DNA of 64,000 nucleotides from Gammaproteobacteria bacterium (GCA_034522055.1 JAXHLS010000002.1:1116001-1180000); one strand, 5' to 3'. Positions 9,572 through 18,545 are shown, numbered from the stretch's first letter. The notes: generated by a model not told the origin, from the letters alone. Made by a program: numbers and translations.

Positions 9572-10327
9572 TTAGTTCAGAAAAGCGGCCAGGGCGGCGT
9601 AATAGGCCGGCTGGGCAGCGATATCGTTGTGTCCGGTGCCCGGAATCTCCACCACCTCGAGGCGCTCCGCCGGGAAGGCGTCCACCAGGCGCCGGACGCC
9701 GGCGGCGGGAATGATCTCGTCCCTTGCGGCATGGAGGATCAGGGTGTCGGCGGTCACCGCCGGGGCCTCTTTCACCGCAGCATAGCGATCCTTGAGCAAC
9801 AGCCCCACCGGGAACAGAGGAAAGGCACCGGCCCCAACGGTGACCAGGCTGTCGAAGGGGGTGATCAGTGCCAGCCGCGCCACCGGCCGGCGGGCGGCCA
9901 CCGCCACGGCCACCGCGCTGCCCAGGCTGCGTCCCATCACCGCCACCCGTTCATGATCGCCGGCCACCCGGTCGTAGAGGGCCAGGGCATCCCGCACCAG
10001 AGCCTCCTCGGTGGGAGAGCCCCCGCTGTCGCCGTAACCCCGGTAGGCCAGCATATATATAGTGTGCCGCGGCAGCAGGGCCTCGAACTCGGGGATGTTG
10101 TACTCGATGCGCTCGGCGTTACCACCGAAGTAGACGAAGGCCTCGTCGTGCCCGGGCTGCAGGCGCCAACCCCTGAGGGTGACGCCGTCGCGGACCAGCT
10201 CCAGGTTGGTGTCGAGGGCAGCCGGCCGGGTGAGCGCGGGAAAATAGATGTAACTGCGCTGGAACAGGTACAGATAGCCGGCCGCCGCCCCATAGATCAG
10301 CAGGGCCACCAGGAGCAGGGTCTTCAT
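9572..10327 (-). CDS. Alpha/beta hydrolase, Bem46/YfhR-like
   Basis: The 251-residue protein begins with a membrane anchor or signal segment (MKTLLLVALLIYGAAAGYLY) and continues as an alpha/beta hydrolase. The nucleophile elbow GRSLGS places Ser134. Asp203 (HAARDEIIP) and His233 (GTGHND) complete the triad, and AYRGYGDSGGSP is the usual oxyanion/lid strand. The domain should face the periplasm if the anchor is not cleaved. The family includes Bem46 and YfhR serine hydrolases of unknown substrate. It follows an SDR gene by 31 bp on the same strand. Confidence 0.85.
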   Translation of the reverse strand: MKTLLLVALLIYGAAAGYLYLFQRSYIYFPALTRPAALDTNLELVRDGVTLRGWRLQPGHDEAFVYFGGNAERIEYNIPEFEALLPRHTIYMLAYRGYGDSGGSPTEEALVRDALALYDRVAGDHERVAVMGRSLGSAVAVAVAARRPVARLALITPFDSLVTVGAGAFPLFPVGLLLKDRYAAVKEAPAVTADTLILHAARDEIIPAAGVRRLVDAFPAERLEVVEIPGTGHNDIAAQPAYYAALAAFLN

Positions 10328-10358
10328 GGCGGCGGGGCTCCGGCGGCGGGCATCCCCT

Positions 10359-11207
10359 TCAGCGGTCCCCCTCCCGATCCGACACCCGTTGCAGCACCCG
10401 GTCCAGGGCGCGGTGGGGCAGGATCCGCTTGAGGGCGGCGAACAGATGAGTGGGGAAGGTCACGTAGTAACGGACCCGCGGCCGCGGGCTCTCCAGGGCA
10501 TGGACGAGGCGCCGCAACACCGCCTCCGGCGACTGGGTGAAGGGCGCCGCCGGACCCGGCGTGGTGAGACGCCGTTCCATGGCCTCGTAGACCTGCCGGT
10601 GGGCGCTGCGCTCGGCGTCGATATGACGCCGGTACGCGGCATGGGCGTTGTCCCGAAAGCGGCTGGTGATGGGCCCCGGCTCGATGATGCTGACATGGAT
10701 ACCGGTACCGGCGAGTTCGAGGCGCAGGGTGTCCGACAGCCCCTCGAGGGCATGCTTGCTGGCGTTGTAGGCGCCGCGGTAACGCAGGCTGACGAAGCCG
10801 AGCACCGAGCTGTTCTGGACGATGCGCCCGCCGCCCCGGCGGCGCATCACGGGTATCACCTGGCGCGTCACCTCGTGGGCGCCGAAGACATTGGTGTCGA
10901 ACTGCTCCCGCAGGGCCTCCAGGGACAGGTCCTCCACCGCCCCCGGCTGGCCGAAGCCGGCGTTGTTGAACAGGCCGTAGAGTTCGCCGCCGGTCCTGTC
11001 CAGGATATCCTCCAGGGCGCGGGCGATGGAGTCCTCGTCCCGTACGTCCAGCCACAGGGACTCGAAGCCTTCCGCCGCCAGGCGCTCCACGTCCCGGGCC
11101 CGGCGCGCCGTCGCGAACACCCGGTAGCCCCGCTCCCGCAGGCCCCGGGCGGCGTGATAGCCGATGCCCGAGGAGCAGCCGGTAATGAGCACGGGACGCC
11201 CGGGCAT
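10359..11207 (-). CDS. Short-chain dehydrogenase/reductase
   Basis: This is a classical SDR of 282 residues. It has the cofactor loop TGCSSGIG (9-16), NNAG (81-84), Ser134 and the catalytic pair Tyr147-Lys151 (YNASK). The motif IIEPGPITSRFR after the active site resembles the E. coli YbbO group. It reduces or oxidises an unknown carbonyl or alcohol with NAD(P). Its stop is 31 bp from the start of the hydrolase gene, so the two may be co-transcribed. Confidence 0.88.
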   Translation of the reverse strand: MPGRPVLITGCSSGIGYHAARGLRERGYRVFATARRARDVERLAAEGFESLWLDVRDEDSIARALEDILDRTGGELYGLFNNAGFGQPGAVEDLSLEALREQFDTNVFGAHEVTRQVIPVMRRRGGGRIVQNSSVLGFVSLRYRGAYNASKHALEGLSDTLRLELAGTGIHVSIIEPGPITSRFRDNAHAAYRRHIDAERSAHRQVYEAMERRLTTPGPAAPFTQSPEAVLRRLVHALESPRPRVRYYVTFPTHLFAALKRILPHRALDRVLQRVSDREGDR

Positions 11208-11412
11208 CTCAGGTCCCGGGGCGCCGGGCGCCAGGGGGAAATGGATCTCGCCAAGTCGCCAAGCCCAAGAAACAACATGGATAGATGCAGGGCTGACCGG
11301 TCACCTGCACCCGGTCATCGGTCACCCGCCGGTGCCACTTCAATGCAAGCCCTTTGCGCACTTAGCGTCTCCGCGAGAACTCGCTTTTTTCTGATCTCAC
11401 CATACCCTCCGG

Positions 11413-11829
11413 CTACTCGCCGTGGACCGTCACGGTGACGCGGCGGCGGTGGGCGGCGTGGCGGTGCTCCCACAGGTAGATCCCCTGCCAGGTGCCGAGA
11501 CCGCACCGGCCATCCGTGACGGGCAGGCTGAGGCCCGACTGGGTGAGCACCGTGCGCACGTGGGCGGCCATGTCGTCGGGGCCTTCGGCGGTATGCCGGA
11601 ACAGGGGGTCGCCGTCGGTCACCAGCCGGGCCATGAAGGCCTCCAGGTCGCGGCGCACCGTGGGATCGGCGTTCTCGCACAACATCAGGGAGGCGCTGGT
11701 GTGCTGGATGAACACATGGCACAGGCCGGTGCGGACGCCGCTGGCCATCACCACGTCGTCCACCCGGCCGGTGATGTCCACGGTGTCGCGGCCGCCGGTA
11801 GGAACTGTGATGACTTCCTGCACCCACAT
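11413..11829 (-). CDS. yjbQ: YjbQ family protein (UPF0047)
   Basis: The protein (about 138 residues from the ATG at 11829; a GTG at 11862 is possible) carries the family signatures VFIQHTSASLMLCENADP and the C-terminal GTWQGIYLWEHR. UPF0047 proteins form trimers with a metal-like site and E. coli YjbQ has weak thiamine-phosphate synthase activity, so databases often call them secondary thiamine-phosphate synthase. I start it at MWVQEVITVP, as in E. coli. That ATG lies six bases after the pdxH stop, with no clear Shine-Dalgarno sequence, which suggests coupling to pdxH. Confidence 0.88.
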   Translation of the reverse strand: MWVQEVITVPTGGRDTVDITGRVDDVVMASGVRTGLCHVFIQHTSASLMLCENADPTVRRDLEAFMARLVTDGDPLFRHTAEGPDDMAAHVRTVLTQSGLSLPVTDGRCGLGTWQGIYLWEHRHAAHRRRVTVTVHGE

Positions 11830-11834
11830 GCCGA

Positions 11835-12422
11835 TCAGGGGTTCAGCAGGGTCTTGGACCACTCACCCTGCGCGTTCCTGTATTCCACCCGATGGTGGAG
11901 CCGGAACTCGCCGGCGGTCCAGAATTCCACCCGCTCCGGCACCAGGCGATAACCCGACCAGTGGGGCGGCCGCGGCACCTCCTGGTCCTCGTAGCGGGCG
12001 CGTACCGCCGCCACCCGCGCCAGCAACTCCTCACGGTCGGCCAGGGGCTCGGACTGATGAGAGGCCCAGGCCCCCACCTGGCTCTCCCGCGGCCGGGTGG
12101 CGAAGTAGACGTCGGCCTCGGCCGCCGTCACGGGGTGCACCATACCCTCGACGTGGACCTGCTCGCCGAGGGGCTGCCAGTAGAAACACAGGGCGGCATT
12201 GGGATTGTCCCGCAGCTCCCGCCCCTTGCGACTGGTAGTGTTGGTGTAGAACACGAAGCCATCGGCATCGAAGCCCTTGAGCAACACCGTGCGGGCGCTG
12301 GGGAGGCCATCGCTGCCCACGGTGGCCAGGGTCATGGCCGTGGGTTCCGGCAGATCGGTCGCCCGCGCCCGCTCGAGCAGGCCACCGAAACGATGAAGGA
12401 TCTCACTGTGGTAATCAGTCAC
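11835..12422 (-). CDS. pdxH: Pyridoxamine 5'-phosphate oxidase
   Basis: The 195-residue product starts at a GTG (12422) behind a GAGGAGC site. It has PdxH motifs: [54 protein letters not shown] and the C-terminal [10 protein letters not shown]. PdxH uses FMN and oxygen to make pyridoxal 5'-phosphate in the salvage and final biosynthetic step. The coding start overlaps the end of the epimerase gene by 8 bp and its stop is followed immediately by yjbQ, so the three genes form an operon. Confidence 0.95.
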   Translation of the reverse strand: MTDYHSEILHRFGGLLERARATDLPEPTAMTLATVGSDGLPSARTVLLKGFDADGFVFYTNTTSRKGRELRDNPNAALCFYWQPLGEQVHVEGMVHPVTAAEADVYFATRPRESQVGAWASHQSEPLADREELLARVAAVRARYEDQEVPRPPHWSGYRLVPERVEFWTAGEFRLHHRVEYRNAQGEWSKTLLNP

Positions 12423-13287
12423 GCCTTGTCTGCTCCTCGTGGGCCAGCATGGCCCCGTAGCCTGCCCGGTAATCGGGATGGATGAATTGATAGCCCGACG
12501 CCTCGAGGCGTCGATTGCTGCAGCGCTTGCCACTCGCCGTGCCGCCAGCGGCCGCGCCACCATGGGCCGTGCCACCATGGGTCCGGGGCGGCGCCGGCCG
12601 CCCGAGGCGCCAGGCCAGCCAGTCCATGACCTCGCACTGGGGCGCCGGCGCGTCGTCCACCGCCACGTAGACGGGCTCCGGCGCTTCGAGGGCCAGCAGG
12701 TGGGCCAGGACCCCCGCGCCATCGTCGCGATGTATGCGGTTGGTGTAAAGCCCCGGGGCACAGGGCTCCCCGCGCTCCACCCGTGCCAGCAGCCAGCGCC
12801 GGCCCGGGCCATAGATGCCGCCGAAACGCACGGCGATGGCCGGCCACGGCGCATCCCGCGCCACCGCCTCGGCCGCCAACTGGTTGCGACCGGTGAAATG
12901 GCCAGGCGAGGTGGCCGCCGTCTCGTCCACCCACTCGCCGTCATCCTGGGCGTAGACGGCGGTGCTGGAGACGAAGACCAACCGCTGCAGAGATTCTCGG
13001 CGGGCCGTCAGAACCGCCACCAGGTTGGCCAGCCCGCCGGGGTAGGCGGCCTCATAGGCCGCCTCCGTGCGGCCGTCCGCGGCCGCCGCGTAGACCACCT
13101 GGTCGAGCCCGCCGGGAAGCCCCGCCAGGGTCTCCGGCCGCGTCAGGTCAGCCTGCACCGGCGTGATGCCGGGCCCCAGGTCGACGGCGCTGCGCCGCAG
13201 CCCGAACACCGTATCGCCGCGCCCTGCAAGCTGCCGGCCGAGGGCCGTGCCCACGTCCCCGCAACCCGCGATCAACACCCTCGCCAT
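12415..13287 (-). CDS. NAD(P)-dependent epimerase/dehydratase-like protein (YeeZ type)
   Basis: The 290-residue protein begins [19 protein letters not shown], an N-terminal Rossmann fold with GxGxxG. It contains [20 protein letters not shown] and FGGIYGPGR, as in the atypical extended SDRs of the YeeZ/SDR5 group. These proteins lack a firm assigned substrate. A low-complexity Thr/His/Gly/Ala stretch (near residues 235-250, [17 protein letters not shown]) interrupts the C-terminal part and looks like a small repeat expansion. It overlaps pdxH by 8 bp. Confidence 0.82.
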   Translation of the reverse strand: MARVLIAGCGDVGTALGRQLAGRGDTVFGLRRSAVDLGPGITPVQADLTRPETLAGLPGGLDQVVYAAAADGRTEAAYEAAYPGGLANLVAVLTARRESLQRLVFVSSTAVYAQDDGEWVDETAATSPGHFTGRNQLAAEAVARDAPWPAIAVRFGGIYGPGRRWLLARVERGEPCAPGLYTNRIHRDDGAGVLAHLLALEAPEPVYVAVDDAPAPQCEVMDWLAWRLGRPAPPRTHGGTAHGGAAAGGTASGKRCSNRRLEASGYQFIHPDYRAGYGAMLAHEEQTRRD

Positions 13288-13491
13288 AATCGCCTTTCTC
13301 CCCCCGGCTCCCGGCCCCCGGAAACATGATTGCCTTCATTCCATCCCGGCCCAACCGCTCCCCGCAGCACCAGGGACCATGGATCGCCACGCGGATTCTA
13401 ATACACATGTACTCTCAGCATGGGGCAACCCTCCTGTTCCAAGCCTCACTGTCATGCTCGGATAATCCCGCGACCCTTACCTTGAGCAGGA

Positions 13492-14088
13492 TCAAGGGCT
13501 GACGGACCACCCCAGGGCCCGCCCGGCGGCCAGCAGGGCGAAGGCGAGGAACAGGCCCCCACCCGCCCGATGCAGCCAGGTCAGGGGCAGGCGCTGGAAC
13601 AGGGTGCAGCCCGCCCACACTCCGAGGGCGGACAGGGTAACCAGGGCCGCCGACGCCCCCAGCCACACCCCCAGGGGGTCGAAGCCGCCGGCCAGTCCCG
13701 CCACGGCGAGCTGGGTCTTGTCGCCGAATTCCGCCACGAAGACGAGGGCGAAGGTGGTGGCGAAGATGCCGCGGCCGGAGGCCGCCACCGGCTCCACCAC
13801 CTCGGCCTCGGCCGAGGCCCGCAGCGCCTGAATACCGAACACGGCGAACAGCAGGGCCACCAGTCCCGCCACCGCCCGCTCCGGCAACCAGACGGCCACC
13901 CCGGCACCGAACAGCACGGCCAGGGCGTTGAGCAGCAGGAAGGCCGCCGAGGCCCCCAGCAGCACCGGCCAGTGGCGGTGGCGGGCCGCCAGGCTGATGC
14001 ACACCAGCTGGCTCTTGTCGCCGATCTCCGCCAGGCCGACGAGGGCGAAGGCCGAAGAGGCCACCGAGAGGATGTCAAGGGCACTCAT
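13492..14088 (-). CDS. GDT1/TMEM165 family (UPF0016) manganese exporter-like protein
   Basis: The 198-residue protein has six predicted membrane helices in two halves, each with the family motif E-x-G-D-K-(S/T)-Q: EIGDKSQ from residue 21 and EFGDKTQ from residue 120. The UPF0016 family includes MneA of Vibrio and Mnx of cyanobacteria, which export Mn2+ through the inner membrane. I saw no yybP-ykoY Mn riboswitch: only 18 bp separate it from the LysR gene upstream. Confidence 0.9.
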   Translation of the reverse strand: MSALDILSVASSAFALVGLAEIGDKSQLVCISLAARHRHWPVLLGASAAFLLLNALAVLFGAGVAVWLPERAVAGLVALLFAVFGIQALRASAEAEVVEPVAASGRGIFATTFALVFVAEFGDKTQLAVAGLAGGFDPLGVWLGASAALVTLSALGVWAGCTLFQRLPLTWLHRAGGGLFLAFALLAAGRALGWSVSP

Positions 14089-14106
14089 GGGAGGTCGGGC
14101 CGGCCT

Positions 14107-14976
14107 TCAGGCGCCCGCTGGCGGCGCCTTTTCTCGCTCCTCGAGGGCGAGGCGACGCAGGCCCTCGAGGGCGGTGCGGAAATAGGGTTCGGCATCCACC
14201 GTATGGTAGACCGCGTAGGTGGGCAGGCGGAACACGGGACTGCCGGGGACACGCTGCAGCCGGCCCGCCGCCACCAGGTCCTGGGTGATGCGCGACGGGA
14301 AATACCCCGAGCCCCCGTAGGCGAGGATATGACCGATGCCGAGCCAGCCGATATTGGCCACCAGCCCCGGCTGTTCCATGGCCGGATAGGCCTCACGGTG
14401 CTGGGCATGGAACTCGGGCCCCCAGTCGATATAGACGTAACCGGGGTCGGGCCAGGGCGTTCCCACATCGCTGGTCACCAGCACCAGGGACTCGTCGAAC
14501 AGGTGCTCCACCCGCAGCCCCGGGCGGTGCTGGGGCGTGTACATGGTGGCGATGTCCATGGTGCCCTGGATGAGGCTGTCCATGAGGTCCTGCTCGAAGC
14601 CGATCTCCATACGCACGGAGACCCGCGGCGCCTGCTCCCGCAACCAGTGGATCCACCGCGGCAGCAAGCCCTCCCACAGCGCGATACGTCCCCCCAGGGT
14701 GAGGCTGCCCTCGTAGCCGGCGGGCAGCCCCACCTCGTGACGGGCCTGCTCCATGGTACGCATGAGCATCTTGGCATGGCGCGAGAAGCGGTGCCCCGCG
14801 GCGGTCAGGCGGGCGCCGCCGCGGCCGCGCTCGAAGAGCCGGGCCCCCAGGATGGACTCCAGGGAGCCGATACGGGTGCTGACGGTGGACTGGGTGACAT
14901 GGAGCCGGTCGGCGGCGGCGACGAAGTTGCCGGCATCCCTCACGGCCAGAAAGGTCCGGGCGAGTTCGAGGTCCAA
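14107..14976 (-). CDS. LysR-family transcriptional regulator
   Basis: The product has an N-terminal winged helix-turn-helix (LELARTFLAVRDAGNFVAAA then RLHVTQSTVSTRI) and a LysR substrate-binding domain. I choose the TTG at 14976, because it begins exactly at the HTH, follows a GGGGA motif and gives a normal length of 289 residues. Upstream in-frame starts lie in the AT-rich promoter region. It may control the divergent DsrC/TusE-like gene or the GDT1-like gene 18 bp downstream, but no operator is proven. Confidence 0.87.
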   Translation of the reverse strand: MDLELARTFLAVRDAGNFVAAADRLHVTQSTVSTRIGSLESILGARLFERGRGGARLTAAGHRFSRHAKMLMRTMEQARHEVGLPAGYEGSLTLGGRIALWEGLLPRWIHWLREQAPRVSVRMEIGFEQDLMDSLIQGTMDIATMYTPQHRPGLRVEHLFDESLVLVTSDVGTPWPDPGYVYIDWGPEFHAQHREAYPAMEQPGLVANIGWLGIGHILAYGGSGYFPSRITQDLVAAGRLQRVPGSPVFRLPTYAVYHTVDAEPYFRTALEGLRRLALEEREKAPPAGA

Positions 14977-15097
14977 TAGGGCATCCCCTGAATTATTTAA
15001 TAAATCGATATTAAAAACGAAATATTCTCGTTTTACTAATTCAACAGGACTCCCTAATGTTGTTACTTGGAATACCAACCGAAAAAGGCACCTACTG
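14977..15097. promoter_or_regulatory. Divergent AT-rich promoter region, lysR / dsrC-like gene
   Basis: About 120 bp between the LysR start and the DsrC/TusE-like start are much richer in A and T than the surrounding sequence (about 14990-15050). LysR regulators commonly bind such divergent regions near a T-N11-A motif. No exact operator could be fixed by eye. Confidence 0.4.
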
Positions 15098-15441
15098 ATG
15101 GATATGGCAGTCGGCGACATACCCCTGGAGCGTGACGAGGAAGGCTTCCTGATCGATTCCCGATTCCGCGGACCCCCGAACTGGCCGAGGCCCTGGCGGT
15201 GGAGGAGGACCTGGAGTTGGATTCCGAGCGCTGGGCCATCGTGAACTACATCCGCGATTACTGGGAGCGACAGTCATCGGTACCCGAGGCCCGCACCCTG
15301 CTCAAGCACCTCAAGTCCGAATGGGGGGCCGAGAAGGCCACCCGCAGGGACCCGTACCGGCTCTTCCCTTACGGCTACGGCCAGCAGGCCTGCAAGATCG
15401 CCGGCATGCGCAAGCCCCGCAAACTCATGCTGGACGTGTAA
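15098..15441 (+). pseudogene. DsrC/TusE family protein, frameshifted
   Basis: The N-terminal 25 or so residues from ATG 15098 (DIPLERDEEGFLID) and the remainder from about 15170 (TPELAEALAVEEDLELDSER, then RLFPYGYGQQACKIAGM) are in different frames and together match the whole DsrC/TusE/RspA family, about 113 residues. The frameshift falls near 15155-15175. The cysteine in QACKIAG (CysB position) is present. The penultimate CysA, which carries sulfur in DsrC and TusE, is missing: the tail ends RKPRKLMLDV. That fits the regulatory-like RspA group better than a sulfur carrier. The frameshift may be a sequencing error. Confidence 0.75.
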
Positions 15442-15815
15442 GCTGCCCGGGAGCAGAAGAGCCTTTAAAGCGAAAAGCCTTTCAAACTACGAAGACGCAC
15501 CGAACGGCGCGAAAAAACTCTACTTACTCTGAGTTTTGTCTCCGGGAAGGTCCGTGGCGCTCGTTAGCTGGTGCTGCAGAGGAGCGAGTAACTGCTTCAA
15601 TAAAACTTTTGCGTATTTCGTAGTTAACTTCATGGCGATACGCGCCACCGAAATAATGAAAGAGGAGCGCGTATCGCCATGTTCGTTCCCTCACCCCATC
15701 CGCAACTCCGGGCATCCTGCCCTTCGCCCTGCGGGCCGCGCCAAGGCGCGTCCAAATCCGTTCCCGACGGATTTGTCCAAGAGGGAGAGGGGGAGTACGT
15801 GCTTCGCGACTTTCA
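15442..15815. other. Non-coding region between the dsrC-like gene and IS110 copy 1
   Basis: No convincing gene is present. The stretch 15670-15800 has the composition of a dispersed intergenic repeat seen in many proteobacteria (a CCCTCACCCC-like start and an AGGGAGAGGG-like end). The stretch 15475-15660 is less GC-rich and may be a remnant of transferred DNA. Confidence 0.4.
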
Positions 15816-15819
15816 CGTT

Positions 15820-15899
15820 AACTCTCATGCATCTGTGAGGCACCCGATAATGAAAGATAACTCTCATGCATCTGTGAGGCACCCCCGATAATGAAAGAT
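15820..15899 (+). repeat. Tandem duplication of the IS110 left end
   Basis: Two adjacent units of 39 and 41 bp, both starting AACTCTCATGCATCTGTGAG and ending GATAATGAAAGAT, differ only by two C residues. The second IS copy has a single unit, so the duplication belongs to this insertion. Confidence 0.8.
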
Positions 15900-16136
15900 G
15901 ATACGGGGTGCCGTCGCCGTGGGCAGAGGTCGCGATACTTTCTGATGGCGCTAGACCGCGCAAGTTAACTCGACCCGCCACCATTCACTCGTACCCCAGA
16001 TTGCTTGGCATGGCCTGAAGCGGTCATGGACAGCGCACGCTAAAAAGAGCCGTCGGTTTCCGACAGGCCGTTGAATGGCGGCGCCCTTGGCGACAGCACA
16101 TCATCAATGATAGTGCGTCAGCCTCAGGAGGTCAGC
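15861..16136 (+). ncRNA. Candidate IS110 bridge RNA region, copy 1
   Basis: IS110 elements are known to express a bridge RNA from the non-coding end, upstream of the transposase in the IS110 subgroup. This 276-bp segment is nearly identical between the two copies although it codes for nothing, and contains a stem-loop at 16052-16064. The word GTTAACTC (about 15963) matches the joined right-end/left-end junction of the element. RNA limits and loops are not determined. Confidence 0.45.
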
Positions 16137-17354
16137 ATGGACATCACCCCGATTCACCAGCGGGTCATCGGTCTGGATGTGCACCAGAACAAGATCACGG
16201 CCTGCGCCCTGACCGAGCAAGCCGATGGCAGTGTGGCAGTGGAACAACGCGAGTTTGGTGGCTTCAAGCGGGAGCGTCGGGCGCTGGCAGAGTGGGCACA
16301 CGGGTTCGCCCCGGACATCGTTGTCATGGAAAGCACGGGGATTTACTGGAAGAGCCCCTATGCGGCATTGGAGCGAGTAGGCATCGCGGCCTGGGTGGTC
16401 AATGCCCGTCATGTCAAGAACGTGCCCGGCCGCAAGACGGACATCTCCGATGCCCAGTGGCTGGCTACGCTGGCGCGGGCGGGCCTGGTGCGGGCCTCGT
16501 TCATTCCTCCGGCCGACATCCGTCACCTGCGCCTGATCTCCCAGGCAGCACCAGAAGTTGGGTGGAATGCTGGCCGCGGAGAAGAACCGGCTACACAAGG
16601 TGCTGGCCGATGCCGGGATCCGCCTGAATGTGCTGGTCTCCGATTTGCATGGGCAGGCTGGCACGGGCCATGGTCAAGGCCCTGCTGGCCGATGCGCCCA
16701 TCGATGCCATCCTCAATCGCGCCGGACGCCTGCGGGCCAGCGCGTGAGGATCTGTTCGAAGCCCTGCAACCGGAAGAACTCAGCGCAAAGCACCGCTTCG
16801 TGCTCAACGAGATCATGGCGCATATCGAGTACCTGGAAGCCACGATGGCCCGCTTCGCACAGGAACTGCTCGACGGCCTTGCCCCCTGGGAGGCGCAGAT
16901 GAGCCTGCTGGAAACCGTTCCCGGCATCGACCGCATGGGCGCCGCCATGCTGCTGGTGGAAATCGGCACCGACATGGACAGCTTCGGCAGCGCCGAACGC
17001 CTGGCTTCCTGGGTCGGGATCTGTCCCGGCAATAACGAGAGTGCCGGCAAACGCAAGCGCGGACGCACGCGCAAGGGCAATGCTTGGGTGCGACGCCTGT
17101 TGTGCGAGTTCGCCCAGGCCGCCTCACGAACCCGCTGCGCCCTCAAGGACAAGTTCTCCGCCCTGTCCATACGTAAGGGACACAAGCGCTCCATCATCGC
17201 CCTGGCCCACAAGATGCTGCGTATCGTCTATGCCATGCTCACCAACATGACACCCTATCAGGATCGCACCGTCGATTACGAAGCACTGATGGTCGGCCGC
17301 AACGCGCCTCGCTGGCTGAAGATGCTGGCCAAACACGGCTACATCGCTGCCTGA
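16137..17354 (+). CDS. IS110 family transposase (central part frame-scrambled)
   Basis: The start ATG (16137) follows CAGGAGGTCAGC. The N-terminal DEDD RuvC-like domain is intact: Asp14 in GLDVHQ, Glu65 in MESTG, and Asp102/Asp105 in GRKTDISDAQWL. The C-terminal Tnp domain with the PGIDRMGAAML motif and the catalytic serine region GNNESAGKRKRG is present. Compared with copy 2, this copy has three one-base insertions (about 16543, 16661 and 16741). They put about 65 residues into the wrong frame and then restore it, so the frame stays open to 17354. It is probably inactive unless the insertions are sequencing errors. Confidence 0.88.
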   Translation: MDITPIHQRVIGLDVHQNKITACALTEQADGSVAVEQREFGGFKRERRALAEWAHGFAPDIVVMESTGIYWKSPYAALERVGIAAWVVNARHVKNVPGRKTDISDAQWLATLARAGLVRASFIPPADIRHLRLISQAAPEVGWNAGRGEEPATQGAGRCRDPPECAGLRFAWAGWHGPWSRPCWPMRPSMPSSIAPDACGPAREDLFEALQPEELSAKHRFVLNEIMAHIEYLEATMARFAQELLDGLAPWEAQMSLLETVPGIDRMGAAMLLVEIGTDMDSFGSAERLASWVGICPGNNESAGKRKRGRTRKGNAWVRRLLCEFAQAASRTRCALKDKFSALSIRKGHKRSIIALAHKMLRIVYAMLTNMTPYQDRTVDYEALMVGRNAPRWLKMLAKHGYIAA

Positions 17355-17460
17355 GTCGTTCTGTAGACCTGACAACCCGCCAACGTTCCTTGCGCCCGGC
17401 ATGCGTCACGCCAGAATCGCGCTCGCCCAAAGGCCGGGTTCTTTCACGTTAACCCCGTTG

Positions 17461-18545
17461 TTAAATCCCGCTGTTCCAACCTGCCACCCTGCCCGCGGCC
17501 GCATTCAGGCGCGCGCGGCGGGCCGGGCGGTCGAGGGCGGCCAGGGCCTCCACCCGGCGGTAGAAGGCCGGCAGGTCGCCCTCCGCTTCCTGCAGCAGGG
17601 CCTCGAAGCCGGGTACGAGGTCGTGGTAGAGGGCCACGGTGGCCAGGCGGGCGTTGTTAGGGGGAGACGTGAACCAGCCTTCGTAGGCCGCGGCCCGGGG
17701 CCCCGCGGCGGCGTGGAAGCCCTCCCATCGGCTGGTGAAGGCCGCCAGGGCCTCGGCCTTGGCCCGCTGCCGGGCAGGCACCGGCAGCCCGCCGCGAGTG
17801 AGATCCTCCGCCAGTTCCGCCCGCAAGTCGGCGATGTGGTGCAGGAAGGCGGCCTGTGCCTGCAACTCCTCCCTGTAGGAGTTCACCGCATCCTCGGTGC
17901 CATGGGCTCGCAGCCAGCGCCTTACGCCCGTGCGCTCCACGGCGGTGGCGAAGGCCTCGTTGAAGGCGGAGTCGTCGGCGACGTAGACGACCTGATGGGC
18001 CAGTTCGTGAAATATCAGCCCCGCCAGGCGGTGAGTAGGCCAGTGGATGACGGTGCTGGGCAGGGGATCCGCCAGCCACCCCAGGGTGGAGTAGGCCGGC
18101 ACGCCGCCCACGTGGACCTCCAGGCCCTGCTCCTTCAACTCTGCCGCGAAGTCCCGGGCCGCCGTCTCGTCGAAGTAGCCACGGTAGTTCACGCAACCGG
18201 CGAACAGGAAACACCAGGTCATGGGCTCGAGGGAAAACTCGGGGGCGGCCACCACGGACCACACCACGTAAGGGCGGTCGAGGGCGGCGTAGCGGCGGTA
18301 GCTCTGGTTGTCCGGCAGGGCCAGCCGGGCGCTGGCGGAGTCGCGGATCCGTGCCACCGTGGAAAGGCGCCCGCGCAAGAGTTCGTCCCCGCAGTGTCCT
18401 CCGCCAGCAGGCGGTGGATGGGCTGCTGGCGGCCCAGCAGGTCCAGGTGGCCGCCGACGGACTGGGCGTAGTAGGACAGGTTTGCGCATCCGCTCGCGGC
18501 CGCCACCAGGGCCATCACCGCGACGGCGCCGAGGGCCCGAGCCAT
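17461..18545 (-). pseudogene. Zinc aminopeptidase-like lipoprotein (COG4324/DUF2265 family), frameshifted
   Basis: The ATG at 18545 opens a lipoprotein signal (VMALVAAASGC), followed by ANLSYYAQSVGGHLDLL. The frame breaks near 18385-18400 and continues in another frame with NQSYRRYAALDRPYVVW, VHVGGVPAYSTLGWLADP and the zinc-binding motif FHELAHQVVY, characteristic of this predicted peptidase family. It should be anchored in the envelope. The C-terminus ends nine bases before the right end of the IS110 element, so the insertion may have clipped the tail. The ATG overlaps the tesA stop as TGATG. Confidence 0.78.

Larger units (their letters stand above)
15816..17452 (+). mobile_element. IS110-family insertion sequence, copy 1
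   Basis: The limits come from comparison with a second, inverted copy at 43851-45440. Identity starts at the CTCTCATGCATCTG motif (15861) and ends at TTCACGTTAA (17452). The element has a long left non-coding end (about 275 bp), one transposase gene and a short right end (about 98 bp). GTTAA occurs at both ends. Copy 1 has an extra 39-41 bp repeat of its left end (15820-15899), preceded by a copy of the right-end motif CTTTCACGTTAA. No terminal inverted repeats were seen, as expected for this family. Confidence 0.8.

Noticed and set aside
14086-14110. yybP-ykoY manganese riboswitch before the GDT1-like gene
   Set aside because: Only 18 bp separate the gene from the LysR gene, too little for the riboswitch.
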